In this document: piece after piece, positions 35,342 through 44,551 of the stretch
Layout of the letters: each line of letters starts with the position of its first letter
How positions within the stretch are numbered: the first letter of the stretch is position 1
Origin: Pseudomonadota bacterium
GTDB lineage: Bacteria > Myxococcota_A > Polyangia > Polyangiales > Polyangiaceae
Reading direction: 5' to 3'
Length of the DNA: 64,000 nucleotides
Assembly: GCA_023423895.1 (NCBI GenBank)
Contig: JAFAER010000010.1
Span: 25,873-89,872 of the forward strand
The notes under the pieces: generated by a model
Database searches by the model: none
What the model was told of the DNA's origin: nothing
The model's input: the letters and a program-made list of their open reading frames with translations, nothing else
Program-made: the position numbers and the translations under genes

Positions 35342-37705
35342 ATGTTGTCCCGCCGGCGTCTTCCGCTTCTCGTCGCCTTCCCCGCGCTCTACGTCGGCAT
35401 CGCGGCGGTGCGTGGCGGAGAGGTGCGTCCGTCGGTCTGGCTCCTCGTCGCGCTCGCCGTGGTCGTGGCGCTCATCGGCGGCCGGATCCCGGAAGGAACG
35501 GAGCCCGCCGCGGCCCGCCTGCGACTGTGGACCGCCGCAGGGGTCTCCGTCGCGATCGCGACAGCGGCACTGACCACGCGCCCGCCCTGGGCCGCGCTCG
35601 CGCGCGAGGTGGGTGCCTTCTTCGCGATGCTCGCTGCGCTTCGAGCGATTCACCGGATCGAAGGCGACGTCGGACTCGCGCCGAAGGCGACCGAAGCCGC
35701 GGCTCCGCCGGGCTTCAGCCCGCGCGCGATCTATCGAGCAGGCATCGGAGCGACCGCGCTCACGTGGGGCACTGCCGCTCTCTTCGACGGGATGGCGCTC
35801 TTCGGCGCTGCATCGAACGACTCCGCACCGTTCGTCGCCGCCGGGGCGGGCGTGATCTCCGTGTTCGGCCTCGGCGCAACGGCGCTCCTCATCGCAGGGG
35901 CGCGCCATCTCGAGCTCGAGGTACGTCCTCGCGCGCTCGTCTGCGCGGGCGCCGTCGCGCTCGCTCTTCTCCTCTCCGTCGCGCTCGCGCTTTCGAGCAC
36001 GATGCCGACGGACGCCGCCATCGCGCTCGGAGCGGCCATAGCGTCGGCGCTCGTCGTGCGCGTCGCTCGAACGCGTGATCCACTCGCTCTCGCTCGCAAC
36101 GGGCGGCGTACGCTGACGCTCATCCTCTTCGGCGGACCGGTCGCTGCGCTTGCGGCAATCGCGGTCGAAGGACGAATGAGTGGACCGAGCGGCATCGCAC
36201 TGGCCCTCGCGGTCGTTGCGCTCGGTGTTGGCGCGCTCGCGCCGAAGCTCGAGGAGCCATTCCTCCCCGTGAAGGGGATCATGCTCCAGGCGCTCGCCGA
36301 AGCGCGTAGAGCAGCACGCGAGCGCGAAGCGCGCACGGCGATGGCGCACGCCCTCGTGCGCATCCGCGAAGCCTGCGCCGTGGGGATGGGGCCGACGGCG
36401 GCTCCGTCGCCCGAGCTGTGGCTATTGCATCCTACACGTGTCCTCACCGTCAACGCTGCGGGCTATCTCCAGGAGCGCTCGGCAGAGCTTCCGGCCGAGA
36501 TCTTCGACGTCGCCCTCGGCGAACCGTATGCCACGCTGCGGACCTCCGTTCTGCGCGCGCTCGAGGTACGCCGCGCCGATCTGAGGCCGCTGCTCGCCTG
36601 GCTCGACCATCGCGAGGCCATCTTCGCGACGGTGATCGCGGAGTCCGACGATCCGGACGGGCTGCTCGTCGTCCCGGCAGGTGCACGGAGCGAGGAGCTG
36701 ACGCTCGAGGAGGTGCGCGCCGCGAAGCTCCTTGCCGACGCTTTCGTCGCCGTCTCCCAGGCGACGAGCGCCCGCGAGCGCCATCTCGCTCGCGAGCGCG
36801 ACCTGCAACGTCGCATCGACGACCTCGACGACGAGGCCGCTCGCCTACGGCACACGCTCGATCTCGAGGTCGGCCGTCATGCGCTCGCCGCAGCGAGGCT
36901 CGCACGCCCGGCGACGGTCGGGATCTACTCCGCCGCCTCACGCATGGCGTTCGATGCGCTGGAGCGGCGCATCGCCCAGGATGCACCAACGGTCCTGGTC
37001 GCCCGCGCCGGGATCGATCCGGTCCCGTACGTCGCGCGCGCGCACCTGTCGGGACCACGTAAGAGCGGGCCGTTCGTCGTCGTCGACGGGACGTCCTCGC
37101 GCGAGCACGACGTGGATCGCTGGAACGACGAGCGCTCGAGCCCCCTGGCGCTGGCCGATCGCGGGCTCCTCTTCCTCGTCGACGGCGCCGCGTTGCCGCG
37201 CGAGGTCCAGGTGCTCATCGCAAGGACGATCGCGGAGCGCCGGCCACCGTGGGAGCGAGCAACACCGCTCGACATCTCCGTGGCGCTCAGCGCAACCGCT
37301 CCGCTCGACGAGCTCGTGGAGAGCGGCCGCGTCGCGCCCGAGCTCGCCGCCCGCTTCGAGGGCAGCGAGCCAATCGTCCTGGCGCGGCTCCGGGAGCGTC
37401 CGGAGGATCTCCGCTCGATCGTCGCCGATCGCCTCGCCCGCGAGGGGCTGCGCGTCCACGGCCGTCCCATCGGCATCGAAGCCGCTGCGTTCGGCCGTCT
37501 CGTCGAATACAGCTTCGACGGCGAGGACGCCGAGCTCGCTTCGATCGTCACGAAGCTCGTCGCTCGGGTCTCGGGCGACGTCGTTCGTGCGGCCGACGTC
37601 GATGCGCTCGGGTTGATCTCCTCGGAAGCGGAGGAGAAGGTGGTCGACGAGTCGAGTCGCTGGCCGGAGCGCGTGCGGTCGGCGTCGAACACCGACGGCG
37701 ATTGA
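35342..37705 (+). CDS. Polytopic membrane protein with GAF-like and degenerate sigma-54 activator AAA+ domain
   Basis: 787 aa from ATG 35342 (ATG 35186 would add 52 residues). Residues 1-315 hold about ten membrane helices. Residues ~360-480 look like a GAF sensor, ~480-520 a coiled coil. Residues ~540-770 align with the AAA+ domain of NtrC-type activators: SPLALADRGLLFLVDGAALP, then LDELVESGRVAPELAARFEG and VLARLRERPEDLRSIVADRL correspond to the strand-B, arginine-finger and RERxxDI segments. Walker A is lost (RAGIDPVPYVAR in place of GExGTGKELVAR), Walker B lacks DE, the GAFTGA loop is absent and no DNA-binding helix-turn-helix is visible. It should be unable to activate sigma-54 promoters. 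Probably a membrane sensor or scaffold. Confidence 0.8.
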   Translation: MLSRRRLPLLVAFPALYVGIAAVRGGEVRPSVWLLVALAVVVALIGGRIPEGTEPAAARLRLWTAAGVSVAIATAALTTRPPWAALAREVGAFFAMLAALRAIHRIEGDVGLAPKATEAAAPPGFSPRAIYRAGIGATALTWGTAALFDGMALFGAASNDSAPFVAAGAGVISVFGLGATALLIAGARHLELEVRPRALVCAGAVALALLLSVALALSSTMPTDAAIALGAAIASALVVRVARTRDPLALARNGRRTLTLILFGGPVAALAAIAVEGRMSGPSGIALALAVVALGVGALAPKLEEPFLPVKGIMLQALAEARRAAREREARTAMAHALVRIREACAVGMGPTAAPSPELWLLHPTRVLTVNAAGYLQERSAELPAEIFDVALGEPYATLRTSVLRALEVRRADLRPLLAWLDHREAIFATVIAESDDPDGLLVVPAGARSEELTLEEVRAAKLLADAFVAVSQATSARERHLARERDLQRRIDDLDDEAARLRHTLDLEVGRHALAAARLARPATVGIYSAASRMAFDALERRIAQDAPTVLVARAGIDPVPYVARAHLSGPRKSGPFVVVDGTSSREHDVDRWNDERSSPLALADRGLLFLVDGAALPREVQVLIARTIAERRPPWERATPLDISVALSATAPLDELVESGRVAPELAARFEGSEPIVLARLRERPEDLRSIVADRLAREGLRVHGRPIGIEAAAFGRLVEYSFDGEDAELASIVTKLVARVSGDVVRAADVDALGLISSEAEEKVVDESSRWPERVRSASNTDGD

Positions 37706-37708
37706 CCG

Positions 37709-38884
37709 TCAGTAGCGGCACATCCCCGCCGAGCAATAGTAGCTGGTGGGGCAGACCTTTCCGCACGCGCCGCAGTTCTGGGCATCGCTCTGGATGTTCA
37801 CGCACTCGTCGTCGCAAAGCGCCTGACCGGTGCTGCAGCTCGCGAAGCTGTGGCTCTCCGTCGAACGCGTGATGAGCTCGACCCAACCTTCCGGCTGCAC
37901 GGCTTGTCCGCCCGAAAGCTCGCCGAACGTCTTCTTGCCCTTCCGCACTTCGCGGCGCTCTCGCGTGACGGAGATCGACACCGACGACGACGACTCCCCT
38001 TCACTCGACGTCACCTCGCGGATGACCGCTCGCGGGATCTCGAAGGAGCCCGTCGCATCGTCGGCCTGGCACTTGGCCACGCCGCCAGGTCCGCTCGCAC
38101 CGACGTAGATGGTGTCCTCGCCGGGGACCCACGAAATCGACACGCCGCTCGACCCGAAGATCTCGCTGCGCGACAGCTCGCGGAGCGGCGGGTCCGTCTC
38201 GAGGAACGTAGTCGACGTGAACTTCTCGTCGAACTTCTCGAAGCCCGCAGAGGCTCCACCGCTCGCCTGCACGCGGATCTCGCTTCGGGCCATGAACGGC
38301 GCGCCGTTCCCGTTCGGCGTGACGGCGTACGGTGGAAAGAGCGTGATCGCCTGCGTGGTGCCGTCGAACGCGATCGCGCCCGCGTCGAAGCGGTCCTTCT
38401 TCTTGCAGGCCATCTCCTCTTCCGAGGCGGTGCCCGTCGTCTTGCCGGTGAAGTAGCAGGCCTCGCCCGCCCCGCACGTCTTCGTGCAAACCTGGACGCA
38501 CTTCGCCTTGCAGTCGTCGTCGAAGGAGCAGACCTCGCCGACGCCACATCCCTGCGTGCTGCCGGTCATGCACTTCGGGACCTCGGTCACCTCGCATGCG
38601 CCGACCTTCTTCGTGCACGACTTCGTCAGCTTCGCGTCCGGTACGAACGACGCCGAGATGAGCGGGCTCGAATCGCCGGTCGCGGAGCTGCGGCTCTCGC
38701 CGAGCACGATCGTCCCGAGCGCGTGAGGCGGCGCGGTCTCCGGGTCCTCCGGAAGCGTGTTCTCCTCACCAGCTGCCCCCGCGACGTCGCCCGCCGCCGG
38801 GTCGAGCGCCTGGGTCCGCCCCGACGCCGCACACGCTGCAGAAAACACGAGAAAGCTCGGACCAAGAAGACGAACAGGACGCAT
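37709..38884 (-). CDS. Lipoprotein with C-terminal NCGACG module
   Basis: About 391 aa; ATG 38884 or 38890. Signal peptide with lipobox SAAC. A Pro/Glu linker, then a Cys-rich block of about eight cysteines (CGVGEVCSFDDDCKAKCVQV, TKTCGAGEAC). A beta-rich middle follows, and it ends with one NCGACGKVCP module, the same unit repeated in the 25033 protein. Secreted, probably surface bound; function unknown. Its promoter lies just inside the 46-bp hairpin array upstream. Confidence 0.78.
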   Translation of the reverse strand: MRPVRLLGPSFLVFSAACAASGRTQALDPAAGDVAGAAGEENTLPEDPETAPPHALGTIVLGESRSSATGDSSPLISASFVPDAKLTKSCTKKVGACEVTEVPKCMTGSTQGCGVGEVCSFDDDCKAKCVQVCTKTCGAGEACYFTGKTTGTASEEEMACKKKDRFDAGAIAFDGTTQAITLFPPYAVTPNGNGAPFMARSEIRVQASGGASAGFEKFDEKFTSTTFLETDPPLRELSRSEIFGSSGVSISWVPGEDTIYVGASGPGGVAKCQADDATGSFEIPRAVIREVTSSEGESSSSVSISVTRERREVRKGKKTFGELSGGQAVQPEGWVELITRSTESHSFASCSTGQALCDDECVNIQSDAQNCGACGKVCPTSYYCSAGMCRY

Positions 38885-38950
38885 CAGCATGTCTCCGCTC
38901 GGCTATACGGGCCGGCGACGACGAGTCTTCCCTGCGGAGCGCACGCCCAC

Positions 38951-39166
38951 GCACCGGTCGTGCACTGCGCCGGAGCAAGTGGCGCCCCCGCCGGCGCACC
39001 GGTTGTGCACTGCGCCGGAGCAAGTGGCGACCCCGCCCGGCGCACCGGTTGTGCACTGCGCCGGAGCAAGTGACGACCCCGCCCGGCGCACCGGTTGTGC
39101 ACTGCGCCGGAGCACGTGACGCCCCGCCCGGCGCACCGGTTGTGCACTGCGCCGGAGCAAGTGACG
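38951..39166. repeat. 46-bp tandem repeat with a hairpin in every unit, 4.7 units
   Basis: Units begin at 38951, 38996, 39042, 39088 and 39133 (45-46 bp). Each carries the perfect inverted repeat CCGGCGCA - 12 bases - TGCGCCGG followed by a conserved AGCAAGTG linker. Five hairpins thus stand in a row between the stop of the Ser/Thr kinase gene and the start of the lipoprotein gene at 38884. Not CRISPR: the linkers are the same in every unit. Confidence 0.9.
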
Positions 39167-39189
39167 CGATGTCGCGACGAAGACGAGCG

Positions 39190-40221
39190 CTACTTGATCG
39201 TGGTGCTCGTGCCCGGAAAGCTCACGTCGACGATGATGCTCGGCTCGAGCATCGCGTCGAACAGCGCGCTCACTTCACGCGACGGGTCGACTTCGCCCAC
39301 CGGCGGAGGATTGAGCGACGGTCGGATGCGCCCGGCCTCCTCCCGGAGCTGAGCGAACGTGGAGCGGACAGCGACGCGCATGTCGGCCGCGGAGGCGAAG
39401 CGGTCTTCTTTCCGGAACGCGAGGGCCTTGTCGACGACGCCGACGACCCACATCGGCATGTGAGGAGCAACGACGCCGAGCGACGGCGCGCGGTCCTTCA
39501 TCGCCTGGAAGAGGCGGTCGGTGGGCGTCCTCCCCTCGTGGATCGGACGGCCCGTGAGCGCGCGGAACATGACCGCGCCGACGGCGAAGATGTCCGAGCG
39601 CGCGTCGATGAGATCGCTCTTCCCCTGCGCCTGCTCCGGCGGCATGTACGACGCGGTCCCGAGGACGATGCCGGAGGCCGTGGGCGCCCCGCCGATCCGC
39701 GGATCGCGCAGGCGCGCGAGCCCGAAGTCGAGGACCTTCACGACGCCGCTCCTCGTGACGTAGAGATTGCCGGGCTTGATGTCGCGATGGATGACGTTGC
39801 GCGCGTGGAAGGCCGAGAGCGTGTCGAGCACCTGATCGGCGACGGCGAGAACGTCGGCGAGTGGCAGGACCTCGCCGACGCGCGCCATCCATCCGTCGAG
39901 CGATTCGCCCTCGAGCAGCTCCATGACGAGGAACGGCGCCCCGTCCGGCGTCAGATCGTCGTCGAGGATGCTGACCGCACCAGGGTGCTCCACCTGATTC
40001 GCGACGTAGCCCTCGCGAAGGAAGCGCTCACGCACGTCCGCATGGGACGCGATGAACGCGTGGAGCATCTTGATGGCGACCTTCTTCCCGTTGCGATGGG
40101 TCGCCTGATAGACGGCTGCCATTCCACCGACGTCGACGAGGCGGTCGATGTGCCACTTGTTGTTCAGGGTCTGCCCGACGCGCGAAAGCGCGGCTGTGCG
40201 CGGATCGGACGGGGAGTACAT
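39190..40221 (-). CDS. Hanks-type Ser/Thr protein kinase
   Basis: 343 aa from ATG 40221. Complete kinase: Gly-loop VGGMAAVY (residues 31-38, first Gly replaced by Val), VAIKML with Lys51, HRDIKPGN with Asp147, DFG at 165-167, and GTASYMPPEQ activation segment. No membrane helix, and only ~60 residues after the kinase core, so it is a soluble kinase. Myxobacteria use many such kinases in signalling cascades; the target is unknown. Its 3' end leads into the hairpin array. Confidence 0.93.
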   Translation of the reverse strand: MYSPSDPRTAALSRVGQTLNNKWHIDRLVDVGGMAAVYQATHRNGKKVAIKMLHAFIASHADVRERFLREGYVANQVEHPGAVSILDDDLTPDGAPFLVMELLEGESLDGWMARVGEVLPLADVLAVADQVLDTLSAFHARNVIHRDIKPGNLYVTRSGVVKVLDFGLARLRDPRIGGAPTASGIVLGTASYMPPEQAQGKSDLIDARSDIFAVGAVMFRALTGRPIHEGRTPTDRLFQAMKDRAPSLGVVAPHMPMWVVGVVDKALAFRKEDRFASAADMRVAVRSTFAQLREEAGRIRPSLNPPPVGEVDPSREVSALFDAMLEPSIIVDVSFPGTSTTIK

Positions 40222-40449
40222 CGTCGTCGAGCATACCAGCCCAATCCGACTCCGGACAGCACCATGCACACGCCGCGGACGGCCGCGACAGCCCCGCGAT
40301 GAGACGGCTTCGCGGCCTCGTCCTCTCCGAAATTCGGCACCCAGGCTGGGAGCGGGGGGCGGCTCTCGAGCGCATCGCCCGCAAGCTCGCGTCGACGACC
40401 GCGACCTTCGCCCGAATGCGCCGGCCGCTCTGTTCCGCCCCGAGCGCGC

Positions 40450-40887
40450 TCAGTCTTCCTCGTCGCCGTCCGGATCTTCGTCCGCAGTGACGTTCGCCAC
40501 TCCAGGCGTCTGCACGCCCACGAGCTTCACGTGCTCGAGGTACCACGTCGTCGTGGTCGTCTTCCGCTTGTAGCCGGTCGTCTTCGATGTCGACGAGTAG
40601 CGGAACTCGACGTCTCCCTCGCAGAACGGCGGTGTCCCCGGCGCGAGCCACGGCGTCCCCTTCACGTGCGCGATGCCGGTGTTGTCCGGGTTCTTCGATT
40701 TCACCGTGATCGTCGCGTTGCTCAGACCGCGAACCCTCGCTCCGCACATCGCCGACATCGTCGCGGGCGCATGGCTGCTCAGAGCGCCACGCAGCGTCTT
40801 CTGGACGATGTCGTTCGGGACCTGCTTCTTGCAACCAAACATCGACACCGCGGTCAAAGCGACCGCCGCCATCAGCGTCTTCCGCAT
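40450..40887 (-). CDS. Small lipoprotein, beta-rich
   Basis: 145 aa. Signal peptide with lipobox MFGC, then CKKQVPNDIVQKTLRGALSS and a strand-rich region (ATITVKSKNPDNTGIAHVKG, VEFRYSSTSKTTGY). It ends in an acidic tail of Glu/Asp. No named family recognised. Lies 228 bp upstream of the kinase gene on the same strand; the gap holds no other gene. Confidence 0.72.
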   Translation of the reverse strand: MRKTLMAAVALTAVSMFGCKKQVPNDIVQKTLRGALSSHAPATMSAMCGARVRGLSNATITVKSKNPDNTGIAHVKGTPWLAPGTPPFCEGDVEFRYSSTSKTTGYKRKTTTTTWYLEHVKLVGVQTPGVANVTADEDPDGDEED

Positions 40888-41157
40888 GCTCTTCTCCCCT
40901 CACCCGCCCCATGCGGGCAGCAGCACCAGCACCAGCACCAAGCCGGATGCAGCTGGTGCCGCACGACGACGACGAGGCTACATGAAACGCGGTCGTAGAC
41001 GAGTCACCCGAACGTGGATCGTCGAACCATCCTCTTGGGGATGTCGGCGGCCCGAAAGATCCGGTGTCGCCGCGCGTGCACGCGGCGCGTGGCCCGCGCA
41101 TCCCCTTCGCGAAGCACGGAGGAAGCTCGCGCCCGGCGCTTGCAGTATCTTTCCGAC

Positions 41158-42078
41158 ATGCGGACGTGCTTCGGTGTCGGATGTCTGGCTCTGTTGGTCG
41201 CGGCATGCAGCTCCGAGCCGAAGCGAGGCTTCACGAACGACGACGGGAGCTCGTCGAGCGGCTCTTCGGGCTTCGGCGGCGGCTTCGACACCGACGGAGG
41301 AGACGCGCGGAAGGGTGATGGCTGCTCGGACGCAGCGCGCCTCGTCTACGTTCTCTCGCAAGAGAACGACCTCTACAGCTTCACTCCGAACACGGTGACG
41401 TTCACGAAGGTCGGCCGGCTCGAATGCCCGACGAACGGCCTCGCAACGCCGAACTCGATGGCGGTCGACCGTCAAGGGACCGCGTGGGTCAACTACAGCG
41501 ACGGGACGCTGTTCAAGGTCAGCACCGCCAATGCGAGCTGCGAAGCGACCAACTTCCAGCCGAACCAGGCCGGCTTCGTGAAGTTCGGAATGGCGTTCTC
41601 GAGCAACGCAGAGGGATCCTCCGACGAGACGCTCTACATCTCGGGGCTCGATGTGATGGGCGGGAGCGGCTACGGTCTCGGCAGAATCGATCTGACGTCG
41701 ATGAAGGTCACGTTGATCGGTGACTACTCCGGCATCCTTGCAGGCGAAGGCGCCGAGCTCACGGGCACCGGCGATGGCCGTCTGTTCGGGTTCTTCACGA
41801 CGCAGCCGAACGCTACGCTCGCCGAGATCGACAAGTCGAAAGGCGCGACCTCGGGCGACAAGTCACTCCAGGGCGTCAACACCGGCAATGCGTGGGCGTT
41901 CTCGTTCTGGGGAGGTGACTTCTGGTTCTACACGTCGGACGGCGTGAGCCCTTCGCGTGTGACGCAACTCAGGACGAGCGGCGACGGACAGATCTCGGTC
42001 GTGAAGCCGGACGTCGGTGGATTCCGGATCGTCGGTGCAGGTGTATCGACCTGCGCCCCGACCGCCCCGCCAAAGTGA
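41158..42078 (+). CDS. Propeller-like lipoprotein
   Basis: 306 aa from ATG 41158 (the longer frame to 41014 has an implausible Arg-rich start). Lipobox VAAC, then a Ser/Gly linker. The body carries blades such as LYSFTPNTVTFTKVGRLEC, MAVDRQGTAWVNYSDGTLFK and LGRIDLTSMKVTLIGDY, a pattern of a small secreted propeller found in several myxobacterial lipoproteins. Binding partner unknown. Its stop is followed at once by a hexamer repeat array. Confidence 0.8.
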   Translation: MRTCFGVGCLALLVAACSSEPKRGFTNDDGSSSSGSSGFGGGFDTDGGDARKGDGCSDAARLVYVLSQENDLYSFTPNTVTFTKVGRLECPTNGLATPNSMAVDRQGTAWVNYSDGTLFKVSTANASCEATNFQPNQAGFVKFGMAFSSNAEGSSDETLYISGLDVMGGSGYGLGRIDLTSMKVTLIGDYSGILAGEGAELTGTGDGRLFGFFTTQPNATLAEIDKSKGATSGDKSLQGVNTGNAWAFSFWGGDFWFYTSDGVSPSRVTQLRTSGDGQISVVKPDVGGFRIVGAGVSTCAPTAPPK

Positions 42079-42275
42079 ACGTGAAACGTGAACGTGAAAA
42101 GCGAACGCGGACGCAAACGTGAAAAGCGGACGCGGACGCCAACGTGAAGGGCGGACGCGGACGCGAACGTGAAAGGCGGACGCGGACGCGGACGTGAACG
42201 CGAACGCGGACGCGGACGTGAACGCGAACGCGAACGCGGACGCGGACGTGAAAGCGAACGCGACGTCGAGCGTCG
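42079..42275. repeat. Degenerate 6-bp repeat array (CGGACG/CGAACG/GTGAAA)
   Basis: About 200 bp of hexamers CGGACG, CGAACG and CGTGAA arranged in larger 24-30-bp periods, starting directly after a stop codon and ending ~25 bp before a GTG start. Strand-asymmetric: the plus strand is purine rich with few T. It may act as a spacer or transcription attenuator; no gene inside. Confidence 0.8.
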
Positions 42276-42300
42276 CTCGTTGGTGTAGCCTTCGCTCGCC

Positions 42301-43320
42301 GTGCGCCGCGCATTCCTCATCCTGATCGTCCTCTCACTCGCGGTCGCCGGCGTCGGCTGCCCATGCGCACGGAGCGCCGTCAACGCGAGCCCAGAGCTCC
42401 GGTGGTGGCTCTTCTCGAGCTTCGGCGCATCGAAGGTCTGCCCGGAGATGCTGAAGCGCGGGGTGCCGCTCAAGCTGCCGCAGCTCGGGCTCGCCAGCGT
42501 CGGTCGCTTCTTCCCGAGCCAGTGCCACGTCCAGGTCGACGACGCGCGGAAGGCGATCGTCATGACGGCGTCGGGCACCGGCTACGTCCTCTTGCCGTTC
42601 ACGAGGCGCATCGGGTTCTACGTGGGCATGAGCGTCGAGTACCTCCCGGATTTCCGGCTCGAGGACGACGCGATGTACGTGTGGGGCAAGTTCAATCGCT
42701 TCGTCGCCGCGCCGGACATGCGCATCCTCGGCGTGGAGAACCCGGTCGTGAACCTCGCGACGCAGACGCCGATCGGCAACGTCGCCAGCGTCATCGGCAA
42801 CGGTATCGTCGCGAGCGAGATCGGCCGCGGGTTCACCGTCGTCCGCCAGGAGGACGGGGACGACTTCACGCTCGGCCATCTCGATCCACCGGAGAAGCCG
42901 AAGCGCCAGTTCAAGGCCGGCAAAGGACGCGTGATGCTCGCCAGCGACCTGGTGAACGTCTACACGCAAGCGCGCGAGTTCCTCGGCCCCTTCGAGGTCA
43001 CGCAGAGCGGCGCGGCGCTGTACCTGCGGGCCCGTGTCGACGGCGCGCCGATGAGCTACGCGCTCGTCGAGCGGTCCGTCGGCGAGAACTGGCGCCGGCA
43101 GTACGAGACGGCACAACCGCTAGGGCCTCCGCCGGGCCCGCTCCTCGCGCAGGGCCCGATCGCCCCCGGACAGGTGGACCTCGCGTTCCCGGTGAACCCG
43201 GGCACGTTCTACATCGTCCTCGAGAACACGGCGCCGCCTCCGCTGCTCGGAACGGCAATCGGCGTGGGCGAACAGGTCGCGCAGGTCGCCTACAGCGTCG
43301 AGCTCGGCGACCGCCGCTAG
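42301..43320 (+). CDS. Lipoprotein of unknown function
   Basis: 339 aa from GTG 42301, right at the first signal-peptide residue. Lipobox VGVGC followed by a second Cys (CPC). The chain is compact, strand-rich and lacks repeats: HVQVDDARKAIVMTASGTGY, RIGFYVGMSVEYLPDFRL, GNVASVIGNGIVASEIGRGF. No family recognised. It ends just before another repeat patch. Confidence 0.75.
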   Translation: MRRAFLILIVLSLAVAGVGCPCARSAVNASPELRWWLFSSFGASKVCPEMLKRGVPLKLPQLGLASVGRFFPSQCHVQVDDARKAIVMTASGTGYVLLPFTRRIGFYVGMSVEYLPDFRLEDDAMYVWGKFNRFVAAPDMRILGVENPVVNLATQTPIGNVASVIGNGIVASEIGRGFTVVRQEDGDDFTLGHLDPPEKPKRQFKAGKGRVMLASDLVNVYTQAREFLGPFEVTQSGAALYLRARVDGAPMSYALVERSVGENWRRQYETAQPLGPPPGPLLAQGPIAPGQVDLAFPVNPGTFYIVLENTAPPPLLGTAIGVGEQVAQVAYSVELGDRR

Positions 43321-43361
43321 CGAATCGCGTTCGGATTGCGCCGCACTCGGCAAACAACCCC

Positions 43362-43503
43362 GAGCCCGCTCTTCCTGAAGCGTGAAGCCTGGAGCCGGCC
43401 CACTCTTCCTGAAGCGTGAAGCCCGGGCCTGAGCCCGCTCTTCCTGGAGCCCGGAGCCCGGAGCCCGAGCCCCGCTCTTCCTGGAGCCTGGAGCCTGGAG
43501 CCT
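43362..43503. repeat. Imperfect ~36-bp tandem repeat, 4 units
   Basis: Four units share CACTCTTCCTG or CGCTCTTCCTG plus GAAGC/GGAGC blocks (GAAGCGTGAAGCC, GGAGCCTGGAGCC). It fills the gap between convergent genes (ends 43320 and 43505), where a shared terminator would be expected. Confidence 0.7.
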
Positions 43504-43504
43504 C

Positions 43505-44551
43505 CTACAGCGTGTTCTCCGTCGCCCCCATCGCGGCCCTGAGGACCTTGTCCGCGTCGTCGCTTGCCTTGCTGCTGCTCTTCGACGCGCGCGGCTCGGG
43601 CTTCTTCGCCTCTTCTTTCGCGGCGACGGGCTCCTTCGCGGGCTTCGCGGCCGGCTCCTTCGCCGCCTTCTTCGGCGCAGGCTCGTCGTTGTTCGCCGAC
43701 GCGACCTTGTAGCCGTCGTCCTTGTCCTTGTCGGCCTTCGCCGGCGGCGTGACCTTCGCGCTGAGCGACGGGTGCCCGCCTGCCCCGCCTGCAGCCGGTT
43801 TGCCCCACCACGCAGCGTGCTTCTGCGGCGCCGGCTTCTGCACGGCCGGCGCGGCGATCGGAGCAGGCGGAGCGGCCGGAGCGGCCGGCGCCGGCGCGGC
43901 CGCGGGTGCCGCGTGCGAGGCCGGTTGAGCGACGACGAGCGATCCGAACGGCACCCCGGCATAAGCGTTCGGCGGCAGCGGTGCGGGAGCTTGCGGAGGC
44001 GTGGACGGCGTCGCCGTCGGGTCGACGACCACGGGTGCCATCGGCGCTTGCGGCGGCGCGGCTGCCAGCTGCTGCTGCTGCTCTTCGTCGTGTTCCTGGA
44101 GCTGCGCAGCAAACGCCGCCTCGGCCATGTTCTGGCGGACGCGCATGCCCACGCCGAAGACAGCGCCGAGGAGCGTCCCGGCAACGAGGATCGAGACGCC
44201 CAGCTTCAGGCTCGGGCGAGAGCGGATGACGACGGTCGGCTGCGCTCGCTGCGGGCCGGTCGCGTGCGCGCTCCGGACCGAGCTCATCGCGACCGGCGAG
44301 AGCGAGTGCGGGGGCGCAGGGACCTGCGAGTAGTGCGACGGATACCGTCCCTGTCCGAAGCCGAAGCCTTGCGGGTGCGGCATCGAGCGATGAAAGACGG
44401 GCACGCGCGGCGCAGCCGGAATGGCCTCGTAGCCGACGGCCTCGAAGTCACCGGTCCCGAGGGGCAGCGGATCAGCGGGCGGCGGACGCTTCGAGTACGG
44501 GTGCAAGGCGCGGCTCCTCGGACGGCCCGGGCTGGAGGGCCACCGACCCAT
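43505..44551 (-). CDS. Single-pass membrane protein with Pro/Ala/Lys-rich outer region
   Basis: About 348 aa if ATG 44551 is used; ATG 44383 or the longer frame to 44674 are alternatives. A Pro-rich N-terminal cytoplasmic stretch precedes one helix (LGVSILVAGTLLGAVFGVGM). After it come a Gln-rich segment (EEQQQQLAA), long Pro/Ala tracts and a C-terminal Lys/Glu/Ala region (KEPAAKPAKEPVAAKEEAKK). This is low-complexity and seen in myxobacterial envelope proteins. No domain recognised. Confidence 0.65.
   Translation of the reverse strand: MGRWPSSPGRPRSRALHPYSKRPPPADPLPLGTGDFEAVGYEAIPAAPRVPVFHRSMPHPQGFGFGQGRYPSHYSQVPAPPHSLSPVAMSSVRSAHATGPQRAQPTVVIRSRPSLKLGVSILVAGTLLGAVFGVGMRVRQNMAEAAFAAQLQEHDEEQQQQLAAAPPQAPMAPVVVDPTATPSTPPQAPAPLPPNAYAGVPFGSLVVAQPASHAAPAAAPAPAAPAAPPAPIAAPAVQKPAPQKHAAWWGKPAAGGAGGHPSLSAKVTPPAKADKDKDDGYKVASANNDEPAPKKAAKEPAAKPAKEPVAAKEEAKKPEPRASKSSSKASDDADKVLRAAMGATENTL

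Noticed and set aside
38951..39166. CRISPR array
   Set aside because: The segments between hairpins are the same in all units and no cas gene is present.
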